Shown here: positions 28,186 to 37,006 of the stretch, in pieces
Position numbering within the stretch: the stretch's first letter is position 1
Layout: each line of letters opens with the position of its first letter
From: Halomonas sp. TD01
GTDB taxonomy: Bacteria > Pseudomonadota > Gammaproteobacteria > Pseudomonadales > Halomonadaceae
Direction of reading: 5' to 3'
DNA: 64,000 nt
NCBI RefSeq assembly: GCF_923868895.1
Contig: NZ_OV350343.1
Location: 1,488,001-1,552,000 of the forward strand
Program-made: the position numbers and the translations under genes
The notes under the pieces: model-generated
What the model was told of the DNA's origin: nothing
The model's input: only the letters and a program-made list of their open reading frames with translations
The model's database searches: none

Positions 28186-29073
28186 TCAATCACTGAACTG
28201 GATGATATGCTCTACAAAACGTCGCACCTTGGCGAGCTCCCCTAGGTGTTCAGGGTAAACAAGATAATAAGCACTCTCGCTGAGTAATCTATATGGCCAA
28301 GCAACTGTCAGTCGGCCACCTTCCAACTCTTCATCGACGGTAAAGTGAGGAACCAGTGCGACACCTCCGCCTGCCATTGCCGTTCGTACCAGCATAGGAA
28401 ATGTCTCGAAGCGAGTGCCATGATAGCTACGGTCAGTGATGATCTCTTGGTTTGCAAACCAGTGGTGCCAAGCGTCAGGGCGTGTCGAGAGGTGAAGCAG
28501 CGGCAGTCGTGTTAAGTCATCCACTGAATGAATGGGGTGCTGAGCCAGTAATTCTGGAGAAGCAACCGCGACCATATCCTCATCAATAAGCTTATGACAA
28601 GCTAGGCTTGGCCAACTTCCATGTCCATAAAACAGAGCAATATCGATATCTTGCTGCTCAAGATCAAAATCTTTTACGCGGTCATGAAACTCCAAACTAA
28701 TGCCGGGATTCGCGGCCAGAAAGGTAGGTAACTTATTGGCTAGCCAGCGGCTACCGAAGCTAGGTAATGTGGCGATTTTAAGAACCTCGCTATTACCGCT
28801 GTAGGTCATTATCGCTTGCGTCGACATCTCAATTTGAGTGAGCACTTTACGTACGTCACTTAAAAAAATAGCTCCTTCTGGGGTTAGCAGCAGGCTGCGA
28901 CGCACGCGACGAAATAGCTTGTGTTGCAAGGTGGTTTCGAGGTGTGCAACTTGTTTGCTGACAGCGCTTTGCGTGAGGTTTAGCTCGTCTGCTGCCCGAG
29001 TAAAACTCATATGACGTGCGGCCGCTTCAAAGCACTGCATAGCCGCCGTAGAAGGAAGATTACGTGATGCCAA
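28186..29073 (-). CDS. GcvA-like LysR regulator, TTG start, paralogue of the regulator at 42924
   Basis: LTTR of 295 residues. The open frame reaches an ATG at 29151, but a TTG at 29071-29073 has AGGAG exactly 8 bases upstream (29082-29086). The resulting N-terminus (ASRNLPSTAAMQCFEAAARH) aligns residue for residue with the start of the 295-residue LysR at 42924 (RRRNLPSLTSLNCFEAAARH). The two share most of the HTH (FTRAADEL-LTQSAVSKQV) and much of the effector domain. It follows the TRAP permease gene and is probably co-transcribed with it, behind a GC-rich hairpin. It probably responds to a lysine-pathway compound. Confidence 0.88.
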   Translation of the reverse strand: MASRNLPSTAAMQCFEAAARHMSFTRAADELNLTQSAVSKQVAHLETTLQHKLFRRVRRSLLLTPEGAIFLSDVRKVLTQIEMSTQAIMTYSGNSEVLKIATLPSFGSRWLANKLPTFLAANPGISLEFHDRVKDFDLEQQDIDIALFYGHGSWPSLACHKLIDEDMVAVASPELLAQHPIHSVDDLTRLPLLHLSTRPDAWHHWFANQEIITDRSYHGTRFETFPMLVRTAMAGGGVALVPHFTVDEELEGGRLTVAWPYRLLSESAYYLVYPEHLGELAKVRRFVEHIIQFSD

Positions 29074-29102
29074 ACCTGGCGCTCCTGATGACCTGAAAGC
29101 CG

Positions 29103-29124
29103 CCCCGGCGACTAAGCGCCGGGG
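29103..29124 (-). terminator. GC-rich hairpin between TRAP permease and LysR genes
   Basis: Perfect 8-bp stem CCCCGGCG / CGCCGGGG with a 6-base loop, 27 bases after the TRAP permease stop and before the LysR ribosome-binding site. There is no run of T after it, so it may be an attenuator or RNA-stabilising element rather than a full terminator. Its position supports the shorter LysR start. Confidence 0.45.
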
Positions 29125-29150
29125 GGAAGCTAGGCTTTTATAATGGCTCA

Positions 29151-30995
29151 TTAGGCGAGCGACGCGGCTTCCTGATATTTGTCAGGACGGCGCGACTGAA
29201 GCCAGCCCACCGTCACCATGGCAAGTAAGCCTAAGCCGCTGGTTAGCAACTCAGGAACCACCATGGCAAGCCCTGCAACTAACAGTACCAGACGCTCCCA
29301 GAAGAAGGAATCGCGCACAAAGTAGCCGAGTAGCGCACTGCTGACGCCCATAATCCCTACGAGTGAAAAGAACAACGCGCTTAAAAGACCCAGCAGCGTA
29401 GGTTCGACTAGTACCAGCATGGGATTATAAATGAAGGCATAAGGAATAATAAACGCACCAATCGCCAATTTAACCGCCGTAAAGCCGGTCTTCATTGGGT
29501 TGGCTTGCGCAATACCCGCACCCGCAAAGGCGGCTAAGCAAACGGGAGGCGTAATATCGGCGATGATGCCGAAATAAAAGACAAACAAATGCACTGCCAT
29601 TGGCGGAAGGCCAAACTCATTAATAAGCGCCGGTGCGGCAATTGTGGCAGTGACGACATAGTTTGCTGTTGTGGGTAATCCCATGCCCAGAACAATGCAG
29701 GCAATCATCGTGAATAACAGGGCAAGTATCAAAACGCCATCAGCCAAGCTAATAATGCCGGCGGCAAATTTTGACCCCATTCCTGTCATGCCTACCACGC
29801 CAGCGATAATACCTGCGCAAGCGACTGCAGCGATCACTGGCAGTGCCACGCGCGCGCCTTTTTCAAAAATAACCAATATATCTTTTAATGAGGGGCGTGT
29901 TTCTTTGCGCGCCAAACTGACAGCAAACGCACATGCTATCCCCAGTAGTGCTGCTCGTTGAGCGGTAAAGCCAACGCTAATGGTCGTAATAATGACGAGC
30001 AAAGGCAGTAGCATGTAGCCTTTTGACAGCATGAGCTTACGCTTGCTGGGCAATTGATCTTTAGGAAGGCCGAGAATGCGATGACGTTTGGCTTCGAAAT
30101 GAACCCCGATAAAAATACCCGCAAAATAGAGAATGGCGGGAATCAGCGCCGAGAACATGATTTCGCGATAAGAAACGCCTACATACTCCACCATGATAAA
30201 GGCCGCTGCGCCCATTAAGGGGGGCATGATCTGACCACCCGTAGAGGCTGACGCTTCGACTGCTCCCGCTACCTCGGGTTTAAAACGGGCATTTTTCATC
30301 ATAGGAATGGTGAAAGAGCCAGAGGCCACGGTGTTGCCGATAGAGCTTCCCGAAATCATGCCCTGCAGCGAACTTGCTATGACAGCGGCTTTGCCGGCAC
30401 CACCAGTAAAGCGCCCAGTTAGTGCAAAGGCTAAGTCATTAAAGAATCGACCTACTCCGGTATGCATCAGGACAACGCCGAAAAACAAGAACAAGAAGAT
30501 AAAGCGCGCCGATATTTGCAGAGGCGTACCAAAAACGCCGCTTTCCCTGAACCATAAGTAGGGAGACACCTGCTCAAGAGAGAAGCCAGGATGGGAAAGC
30601 AAAGGGCTGGGTATTAGATTGCCAAACAGCGCATAAAGAATTGCCAGCGTGGCCATGACAACGATTGGCATACCAACGGTACGGCGAGTTGCTTCTAGTA
30701 CAAACAGCACGCCGAGTGCGGCAATCGTTAGATCAAAGGCTGAATAGCCCGTGACCCTTGCACGCAGGACTTCTTCATAAAACAGGATTTTATAGTAGGC
30801 AGCAAAGGTTGCTGCGAAGGCGAGTAGTACGTCGTACCACGGCACTCCATTGCGCCTGCCTGCGCCTCGCGTTGCAGGGAATAGAATAAAGATCATCCCC
30901 AAAGCAAGCCCTAAGTGGACGGCGCCTTGCTGCTGTGACGGTAGCGTACCAAAATAAGCGGTGTAGAGATGAAAACACGTCAGTGATACACCCAT
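29151..30995 (-). CDS. TAXI-type TRAP transporter fused DctQM permease, 5' end frameshifted
   Basis: Large membrane component of a TRAP transporter. The 614 residues readable from the ATG at 30993-30995 contain the fused small (Q) and large (M) membrane domains, with MISGSSIGNTVASGSFTIP, ASTGGQIMPPLMGAAAFIM and LGMGLPTTANYVVTATI, typical of TAXI-TRAP permeases. The true N-terminus lies upstream: the same frame encodes EKYDRES and other family-typical residues back to ~31085. A stop then appears at the A9 tract, and a good GTG start (31103-31105) is one base out of frame. It is downstream of the binding-protein gene. Function is retained only if slippage or re-initiation occurs, or if the base is a sequencing error. 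Confidence 0.85.
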   Translation of the reverse strand: MGVSLTCFHLYTAYFGTLPSQQQGAVHLGLALGMIFILFPATRGAGRRNGVPWYDVLLAFAATFAAYYKILFYEEVLRARVTGYSAFDLTIAALGVLFVLEATRRTVGMPIVVMATLAILYALFGNLIPSPLLSHPGFSLEQVSPYLWFRESGVFGTPLQISARFIFLFLFFGVVLMHTGVGRFFNDLAFALTGRFTGGAGKAAVIASSLQGMISGSSIGNTVASGSFTIPMMKNARFKPEVAGAVEASASTGGQIMPPLMGAAAFIMVEYVGVSYREIMFSALIPAILYFAGIFIGVHFEAKRHRILGLPKDQLPSKRKLMLSKGYMLLPLLVIITTISVGFTAQRAALLGIACAFAVSLARKETRPSLKDILVIFEKGARVALPVIAAVACAGIIAGVVGMTGMGSKFAAGIISLADGVLILALLFTMIACIVLGMGLPTTANYVVTATIAAPALINEFGLPPMAVHLFVFYFGIIADITPPVCLAAFAGAGIAQANPMKTGFTAVKLAIGAFIIPYAFIYNPMLVLVEPTLLGLLSALFFSLVGIMGVSSALLGYFVRDSFFWERLVLLVAGLAMVVPELLTSGLGLLAMVTVGWLQSRRPDKYQEAASLA

Positions 30996-31105
30996 TAGGG
31001 TGATCAGCCATCCCCACTTGCCTAGCTGAAGTGCCGAACGTACTTGTGACTCACGATCATACTTTTCTAACAGCGCCGCTTCGTCAGGAGTTTTTTTTTA
31101 TCCAC
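30996..31105 (-). other. Frameshifted 5' part of the TRAP permease gene (A9 tract)
   Basis: A GTG at 31103-31105 has a GAGG ribosome-binding site 7 bases upstream (31113-31116). From it the frame runs M-D-K-K-K through nine consecutive A residues (31091-31099, T on the plus strand) and then hits a stop after 12 codons. One extra A would join it to the frame encoding TPDEAALLEKYDRES and the rest of the permease (651 residues in all). This is a possible transcriptional-slippage site, a real mutation, or a homopolymer miscall. Confidence 0.8.
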
Positions 31106-31126
31106 GATTAAACCTCATACATATAA

Positions 31127-31149
31127 CGCCGCTGGCTTAGCCAGCGGCG
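31127..31149 (-). other. Strong intercistronic hairpin between TAXI binding protein and permease
   Basis: Perfect 10-bp stem (CGCCGCTGGC / GCCAGCGGCG) with a 3-base loop, 12 bases after the binding-protein stop. There is no T-tract. Such hairpins commonly protect the upstream mRNA so that binding protein is made in excess over permease; that role is inferred here. Confidence 0.65.
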
Positions 31150-31160
31150 AAAAGGGAACA

Positions 31161-32186
31161 TCAATCGGTTAGATCACTTAGGCTGTCAATGTTGGAGCGT
31201 TCACGAGTGACAATCTGAATGACTTCAGGGTAGATGTGTCCGATAAAGGCGACGTTATCAATAGCACCGCTTTCGAACTCTCCGCTTCCTGCAACGGCAT
31301 CTTGCGCCGGTGCGTGCACGGTCATCCCGAGATCCATATTGTTATCACGGATGCTCACTAAGTTTTCGATTGAGGCGCCAGTTTCAATATTGGTGAAGTT
31401 TTGATTTTCCAGATACCGGTTCCAAATAGTGGCCATCTCACCACCCAGTGGGTAGTAAGTACCCCCTTGGCTACCGGTACCTAAAATAAACTCTTCTTTG
31501 GCGTCTGTTTCGCTAAGCTCAGCGACAGGGTTGTCTACGGTGAGGCCTTGCTCTTCGTAATACTTTTTAGCACCGGGGTGAATGGGCAGACCTTCTGAGC
31601 CATTCAGTGCATTTTCAAGGGTAATAAACGCAGACTGAGAGTGCGTGTTTTCTTCAGCATATTCATGCATTAAACGCGCTAGTTCATAACCTAGCTCTTC
31701 ATCAATAGTATTCGTGTTGCCAACTAAAATGGCATAAGCAGTAATAGTATTTACATCTTCACTTTGGAAAGCATAGCTATTAGCAGGAATCGTAAAGCGC
31801 TGATAAGCGCTATTTTCTTCAATATAGTCAATAGCGTCATCGCTTAAACTAATCAAGCGTGCATCGCCACTCGAGGCTTGTAAGTTCTCGATGCTACCAG
31901 AAGGCAAACCAAGAATGCCGATAGAAATATCGATGTTGCCATCTTGTACGCCATCGAGTGCAGCACCAAACCCTTCCTGATAGGTATTGTACTTATCGCT
32001 ACCAATCCCGTAGGCATCAAAAAGTAGTTGAGAAACGCTTTGAGTGGTACTGGCAGGGGGGCCAATAGCGATATTAGGTTTGCTCTCGCCACCACAGCCT
32101 GCCAACAAAAGAGTGGCACCTACGCCGCATAGCACTTTTGGTGATAGCACTTTTGTTGGAAACACGTTAGAGGGAATGTTTTTCAT
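31161..32186 (-). CDS. TAXI-family TRAP solute-binding lipoprotein with circularly permuted domain order
   Basis: The 341-residue product has a lipoprotein signal (LLLAGC, Cys31). In normal TAXI proteins the order is an N-terminal GTGSxxGxYYPxG motif, then a hinge (xxDLKGKRVxxGxxxSGT), then a C-terminal PxHPGA motif. Here the mature protein starts at the hinge (NIAIGPPASTTQSVSQLL, residue 38). It runs through the normal C-terminal half to GLPIHPGAKKYYEEQGL (199-215), crosses a 15-residue linker, and only then has FILGTGSQGGTYYPLGGE (233-250). It ends at NIDSLSDLTD, where a normal protein would continue into the hinge. It should capture a small acid for the adjacent TRAP permease. Confidence 0.88.
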   Translation of the reverse strand: MKNIPSNVFPTKVLSPKVLCGVGATLLLAGCGGESKPNIAIGPPASTTQSVSQLLFDAYGIGSDKYNTYQEGFGAALDGVQDGNIDISIGILGLPSGSIENLQASSGDARLISLSDDAIDYIEENSAYQRFTIPANSYAFQSEDVNTITAYAILVGNTNTIDEELGYELARLMHEYAEENTHSQSAFITLENALNGSEGLPIHPGAKKYYEEQGLTVDNPVAELSETDAKEEFILGTGSQGGTYYPLGGEMATIWNRYLENQNFTNIETGASIENLVSIRDNNMDLGMTVHAPAQDAVAGSGEFESGAIDNVAFIGHIYPEVIQIVTRERSNIDSLSDLTD

Positions 32187-32600
32187 GTTAACTCCTGCTA
32201 ATTAAATTATTTATAATAAAATTATGTTTAGCAATTTTCGCAATCCGACCGTCTGGGGATCGATCAGTAAAAATGTCGCGAAAAAGATAGCTGGCTATTG
32301 TTCACGTATGCAGCTCGACAGACAAAAGAAATTAAGTTGCGTACGCATTCCATTTTGTCATGCCAAAAGCTTTTAAGAAATCCCTTATGTAATCAATAAT
32401 TTGTTCTTTTTATCTGCATGCCCAGCACGACGTTTTCTTTTTATAGTCTGCCTAGTGGAATATGTGCTAGCAATGAGTGGGCTATGCTGGGCTTCTGCTT
32501 CTGATTAAGTGTTCACACCCAATGCATTCCTGCTTGGCATGTATTTAGCTTTTTTTTTCGTTTGTGATCTGCCATATGAACCTGTTTGATAAGGGAACAC
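32187..32600 (+). promoter_or_regulatory. Divergent control region between TAXI and aminotransferase genes
   Basis: 414 bp without a gene. It is AT-rich, with a GAG ribosome-binding site just before the TAXI gene and AAGGGA before the aminotransferase. A 10-bp palindrome TGCGTACGCA is at 32338-32347. I cannot fix promoter elements with confidence. Binding sites for the two LysR paralogues would be expected here. Confidence 0.4.
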
Positions 32601-33881
32601 ATGGCAATTTCAGGAGCGTTTACGACGATGGACCTTCCCTACGTCAGCAGTGCATTAGGCATCCTTCATCCCGTTTGTATTACTAAAGGGCGGAATGCAG
32701 AGGTATGGGATGAGGCGGGGCAGCGTTATATCGACTTTATTGGCGGTATTGGTGTGCTTAACCTGGGGCATGGCCATCCAGCGGTGGTCGAGGCCGTCAA
32801 GGCCCAGGTCGATACCCTCATGCATTCAGCGTTTAATGCCTTGCCTCACCGTGGCTACCTTTCTGTCGTAGAGCGTCTTGATCAGTTTGTGCCGGTTTCT
32901 TATCCGTTGGGCTGTATGCTGACAAATAGCGGTGCGGAAGCGACCGAAAATGCCCTGAAAGTCGCCCGTGGCGTTACGGGTCGCCAAGGCGTGATTGCCT
33001 TTGACGATGCTTTCCATGGCCGCACGTTGGCAGCACTCAATTTGAACGGCAAAGTTAAGCCCTATAAAGCAGGCTTGGGCGCGTTGCCTGGCCCGGTGTA
33101 TCACGTGCCGTTTCCTAGTCAGGACAGTGGGGTATCCGCTGAGCAATCGCTGGCTGCGTTAGAGCGCGTATTTGACGTCGAGATTGCCCCCAGTGAAGTA
33201 GCGTGTGTCGTCGTTGAACCCATTCAAGGGGAAGGCGGCTTTCGTTTACTTTGCCCCCAGTTTGCCAAAGCGCTGCGGGAAATCTGCGATCAGCACGGTA
33301 TTTTATTGATTTGTGACGAAATCCAATCAGGTTTCGGACGAACCGGTAAGCGCTTTGGTTTCAGTCACCTCGGCATCGAGCCCGACCTGCTTCTGTTAGG
33401 AAAAAGTATTGCCTCAGGTCTTCCGCTTGCTGCCCTGGTCGGGCGTAAAGAGTTAATGGATGCCTTACCCAAAGGCGCGTTGGGAGGCACCTATTCAGGT
33501 AATGCGGTGGCTTGCTCAGCCGCGTTGGCAGTCATGGATATCATGCAGGATGACGCGCTAAGTGCATGGGGAGATGCCCAGGAAGCGGCGATTGTGAGTG
33601 CTTACCAACGCTGGAAGACAAGCGAGCGTTTTCCCATGCTAGGGGCCATGACCGGTATTGGTGCAATGCGCGGTATCGTCTTTGAAGACACTGAAAACGC
33701 CACGGGGGCGGAGCACTTAGCTAACCTGTTATCCGCCGGACGTGATGCTGGCGTTTTGTTAATGCCCAGTGGCCGCAAACGTAATGTCTTACGCTTATTA
33801 CCGCCGCTGACCACTGAAGCAGACGTCATGGCAGAAGGGCTAGGGCTTATCGAGCAGGCGCTGGAGACGCTCAAGGCATGA
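32601..33881 (+). CDS. Class III aminotransferase, probably 2-aminoadipate:2-oxoglutarate aminotransferase
   Basis: The 426-residue fold-type I PLP enzyme has CMLTNSGAEATENALKVAR, FDDAFHGRT, VVVEPIQGEGG, ICDEIQSGFGRTG and the PLP-lysine segment LLLLGKSIASGLPLA. By sequence alone it could be a 4-aminobutyrate/5-aminovalerate aminotransferase. Context with HglS and a D-2-hydroxyglutarate dehydrogenase argues for 2-aminoadipate to 2-oxoadipate. The ATG at 32601 after AAGGGA was chosen over a TTG at 32586. Its stop overlaps the start of the next gene by 4 bases. Confidence 0.85.
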   Translation: MAISGAFTTMDLPYVSSALGILHPVCITKGRNAEVWDEAGQRYIDFIGGIGVLNLGHGHPAVVEAVKAQVDTLMHSAFNALPHRGYLSVVERLDQFVPVSYPLGCMLTNSGAEATENALKVARGVTGRQGVIAFDDAFHGRTLAALNLNGKVKPYKAGLGALPGPVYHVPFPSQDSGVSAEQSLAALERVFDVEIAPSEVACVVVEPIQGEGGFRLLCPQFAKALREICDQHGILLICDEIQSGFGRTGKRFGFSHLGIEPDLLLLGKSIASGLPLAALVGRKELMDALPKGALGGTYSGNAVACSAALAVMDIMQDDALSAWGDAQEAAIVSAYQRWKTSERFPMLGAMTGIGAMRGIVFEDTENATGAEHLANLLSAGRDAGVLLMPSGRKRNVLRLLPPLTTEADVMAEGLGLIEQALETLKA

Positions 33882-36800
33882 TCGCAATGGTCAGCGAAGT
33901 GGCAGTGCGAAGTGGCTATGTGGCGTTTCTCGACGCCTTGCGCGCTCGCGGCTTTGAAGGCGAGATTGCCCCTGACTACGCCAACCGCACGGTGCTGGCG
34001 ACGGATAACTCGATTTACCAGCGCCTGCCCCAGGCGGCGGTGTTTCCTAAGCACGCGGAAGATCTTGAACGCCTTACCAAGCTAGCCGCTGAGCTGCCCC
34101 ACCGCGATATCGTGCTAACGCCTCGGGGCGGCGGCACGGGCACTAACGGCCAGTCGTTGACCGACGGTATCGTGGTGGATGTTTCCCGCCATATGAACCA
34201 GATCCTATCGATTGATGTAGAGGCACGGCGGGTGCGCGTTCAGGCGGGCGTGGTGAAGGATCAACTCAACGCGGCGCTGAAGCCCCATGGGTTGTTTTTT
34301 GCCCCGGAGCTGTCTACTTCTAACCGCGCCACCATCGGCGGCATGATCTCCACCGATGCCAGCGGCCAGGGCAGCTGCGAGTACGGCAAAACCCGTGACC
34401 ATGTGCTGGAACTGGACACGGTTCTGCTGGGAGGCCAGCATCTGCATAGCCGCGCGCTTAGCGCTGACGAAGAGCAGCAGGCCGCTGCCCACTCCGGCAT
34501 TCTCGGCCAGGTGCATACCACTGCCGCTGAGATTATCGACCAGCAGCGTGAGCTGATTGAGGCGAAATTTCCGCCGCTCAACCGCTGCTTAACCGGCTAC
34601 GATTTGGCGCATCTGCGGGAGGCGCAAGGCCAACTGAACCTGAACAGCCTGCTGTGTGGTTCGGAAGGCTCGTTGGGTTTTTTGAATGAAGCGGTATTGA
34701 ACGTGCTGCCGATTCCCAAGCACGCCACCTTGGTTAATGTGCGCTACCCAGGCTTTATGGGCGCCCTGCGTGATGCTAAGGCATTGATGGCCAGCAGCGC
34801 TCGGCCCACCTCGATTGAAACCATTGACGACACCGTGTTGCAGTTGGCCATGGAAGACTTTGTCTGGGACAGCGTAGCTGAGTTTTTCCCCGCCACCGGT
34901 AGTACGCCGATTCGTGGCATTAATCTGATCGAATTTAATGACGATGATCCTGAGCGCTTGGCGGAACGGGTACAGGCGTTCACTGACCATTTGAGCCAAG
35001 ACGCTACCGTTGAGCGCTTAGGCTACACCCTGGCCGAAGGTCGCCCGCAGATCCAAAAAGTCTACGCCATGCGCAAACGCTCGGTGGGTTTGCTGGGCAA
35101 TGTACAGGGCGAAAAGCGCCCGATTGCGTTTGTGGAAGATACTGCCGTACCACCGGAGCACTTGGCTGACTTTATTACTGAGTTTCGTGCCGCGTTGGAT
35201 GCTAGGCAACTTGCATACGGGATGTTTGGCCATGTGGATGCGGGAGTGCTGCACGTGCGCCCGGCGCTGGACATGAAAGATCCCGAGCAGGAAAAACTGA
35301 TTCGTGAGATTTCCGATGAAGTGGCAGCCCTGACCCAGAAGTACGGCGGGTTGTTGTGGGGAGAACACGGCAAAGGCGTGCGCTCGGAGTACGGCCCCAA
35401 GTTCTTTGGTGAGTTATACCCCAGCCTGCAGCGCGTTAAAGCCGCGTTTGATCCGCATAACCAGCTAAACCCAGGAAAAATTGCGTCGCCCGCCGAAAGC
35501 AATAACCTGATTGCCAAAGACAGCGATCCTGAACTGTTAACGATCGATGGCGTCACTATGCGCGGCCAGTTGGATCGCACCATCGACGAACGCGCCTGGC
35601 AGGCCTACGACGCGGCGGTGTATTGCAACGGCAACGGTGCCTGTTATAACTACGACCTTGATGACCCCATGTGCCCTTCCTGGAAGGCTACCCGCGATCG
35701 TCGTCATTCGCCCAAAGGCCGCGCCAGCTTGATGCGTGAGTGGCTACGCCTACAAACCCAGGCGGGTATCGATGTGGTGGAAGAGTCGCGCAAGAAAAAA
35801 GCCGAAAACGGCTGGGGCTTTGTTAAAAGCTTTCCCCGCCGGGTCATGAACACCGTTAGCAAGCAGCAACACCACGACTATTCTCACGAAGTTTACGATG
35901 CCATGGCGGGCTGTTTAGCGTGTAAATCCTGCGCGGGCCAGTGCCCGATTAAGGTCAACGTACCGCAGTTCCGTTCGCAGTTTTTAGAGGTCTACCACGG
36001 CCGCTATTTACGCCCGCTGCGCGATTACATCATCGGTGGCACCGAATTCATGTTGCCAACCCTTGCCAAGGTTGCGCCGCTGTATAACGCCCTACTCAAC
36101 CAGCGCTGGGTAGATAGCCTGATGCGTAAAGGGCTTGGAATGAGTGACTCCCCGCAGCTTTCCCGCGCTAGCGTGAAAAAACAGCTGCGTGCCTGGGGCG
36201 TTGCCGAAGCCACGCCCACCTCGCTTGCGCTGCTGACCGAGCAGCAGCGCGCCAACAGCGTGATAATTGTCCAGGATGCGTTCACCAGCCACTTTGAAGC
36301 CAAGTTGGTGATAGACGTGGTGGAACTGCTGTCGCGGCTCAACCTGAGGGTGTTTGTGATGCCGTTTTCTGCCAACGGCAAACCGCTGCAGGTACAGGGC
36401 TTTTTAGGTGCCTTTGAGCGCACGGCAGAAAAACAGGCCAAGCGCCTGCGGGCGTTGGCAGAGTTTGAGGTGCCGATGGTGGGTATCGACCCCGCCATGA
36501 CGCTGACCTATCGTCAGGAGTACGTGAAAGCCTTAGGTGCCGAGCAGGTCCCCGAGGTGTTAATGCTGCAAGAGTGGCTGGCTACCCGTATTAACACGCT
36601 AGCGCCTCGCCAGCTGAACTTAACCGATCCTGGCTTTAAGCTGCTGTCCCACTGCACCGAAAAAACCAACGCACCGGGCAGCCCCAAGGCCTGGCAGCAG
36701 GTGTTTGCGGCGTTTGGCTTACAGCTAGAGTTAGCCACCACAGGCTGTTGCGGGATGTCCGGCACCTACGGCCATGAAACCCGCAATGTCGAAACCTCGA

Positions 36801-37006
36801 AGACGATCTACGCCCAATCCTGGCAGCCCCAGGTGGAAGCCGAGCAAAACAAGGGCAAGCTGCTCGCCACAGGCTACTCCTGCCGCAGCCAGGTGAAACG
36901 CTATTCTGGGCAAACTTTGCCACACCCGCTTCAGGCGCTATTGGCGCAATTGACGTCGGTATCTCATCCTTATCCCAACAATATGCAAGAGAGAGCAACG
37001 AAATGA
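33878..37006 (+). CDS. ydiJ: YdiJ-type FAD/FeS D-2-hydroxyglutarate dehydrogenase
   Basis: The 1042-residue oxidoreductase matches the YdiJ length and layout. A PCMH-type FAD-binding domain has LTPRGGGTGTNGQSL near residue 88 and TIGGMISTDASGQGS near 150. An FAD-oxidase C domain (YGMFGHVDAGVLHVRP near 450) follows, then cysteines in YCNGNGACYNYDLDDPMCPS and a 4Fe-4S motif CLACKSCAGQCPIK near 685. A C-terminal CCG domain (TTGCCGMSGTYGHE near 955) completes it. Members oxidise D-2-hydroxyglutarate to 2-oxoglutarate, the step needed after HglS. The start at 33878 is coupled to the aminotransferase stop; an ATG at 33887 is an alternative. Confidence 0.92.
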   Translation: MIAMVSEVAVRSGYVAFLDALRARGFEGEIAPDYANRTVLATDNSIYQRLPQAAVFPKHAEDLERLTKLAAELPHRDIVLTPRGGGTGTNGQSLTDGIVVDVSRHMNQILSIDVEARRVRVQAGVVKDQLNAALKPHGLFFAPELSTSNRATIGGMISTDASGQGSCEYGKTRDHVLELDTVLLGGQHLHSRALSADEEQQAAAHSGILGQVHTTAAEIIDQQRELIEAKFPPLNRCLTGYDLAHLREAQGQLNLNSLLCGSEGSLGFLNEAVLNVLPIPKHATLVNVRYPGFMGALRDAKALMASSARPTSIETIDDTVLQLAMEDFVWDSVAEFFPATGSTPIRGINLIEFNDDDPERLAERVQAFTDHLSQDATVERLGYTLAEGRPQIQKVYAMRKRSVGLLGNVQGEKRPIAFVEDTAVPPEHLADFITEFRAALDARQLAYGMFGHVDAGVLHVRPALDMKDPEQEKLIREISDEVAALTQKYGGLLWGEHGKGVRSEYGPKFFGELYPSLQRVKAAFDPHNQLNPGKIASPAESNNLIAKDSDPELLTIDGVTMRGQLDRTIDERAWQAYDAAVYCNGNGACYNYDLDDPMCPSWKATRDRRHSPKGRASLMREWLRLQTQAGIDVVEESRKKKAENGWGFVKSFPRRVMNTVSKQQHHDYSHEVYDAMAGCLACKSCAGQCPIKVNVPQFRSQFLEVYHGRYLRPLRDYIIGGTEFMLPTLAKVAPLYNALLNQRWVDSLMRKGLGMSDSPQLSRASVKKQLRAWGVAEATPTSLALLTEQQRANSVIIVQDAFTSHFEAKLVIDVVELLSRLNLRVFVMPFSANGKPLQVQGFLGAFERTAEKQAKRLRALAEFEVPMVGIDPAMTLTYRQEYVKALGAEQVPEVLMLQEWLATRINTLAPRQLNLTDPGFKLLSHCTEKTNAPGSPKAWQQVFAAFGLQLELATTGCCGMSGTYGHETRNVETSKTIYAQSWQPQVEAEQNKGKLLATGYSCRSQVKRYSGQTLPHPLQALLAQLTSVSHPYPNNMQERATK

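Noticed and set aside
31161..32186. TAXI gene as a truncated or misassembled ordinary receptor
   Set aside because: The single frame has a complete lipoprotein signal, a linker and a stop exactly at the hinge, and all family landmarks occur once; this fits permutation better than damage, though resequencing would settle it.
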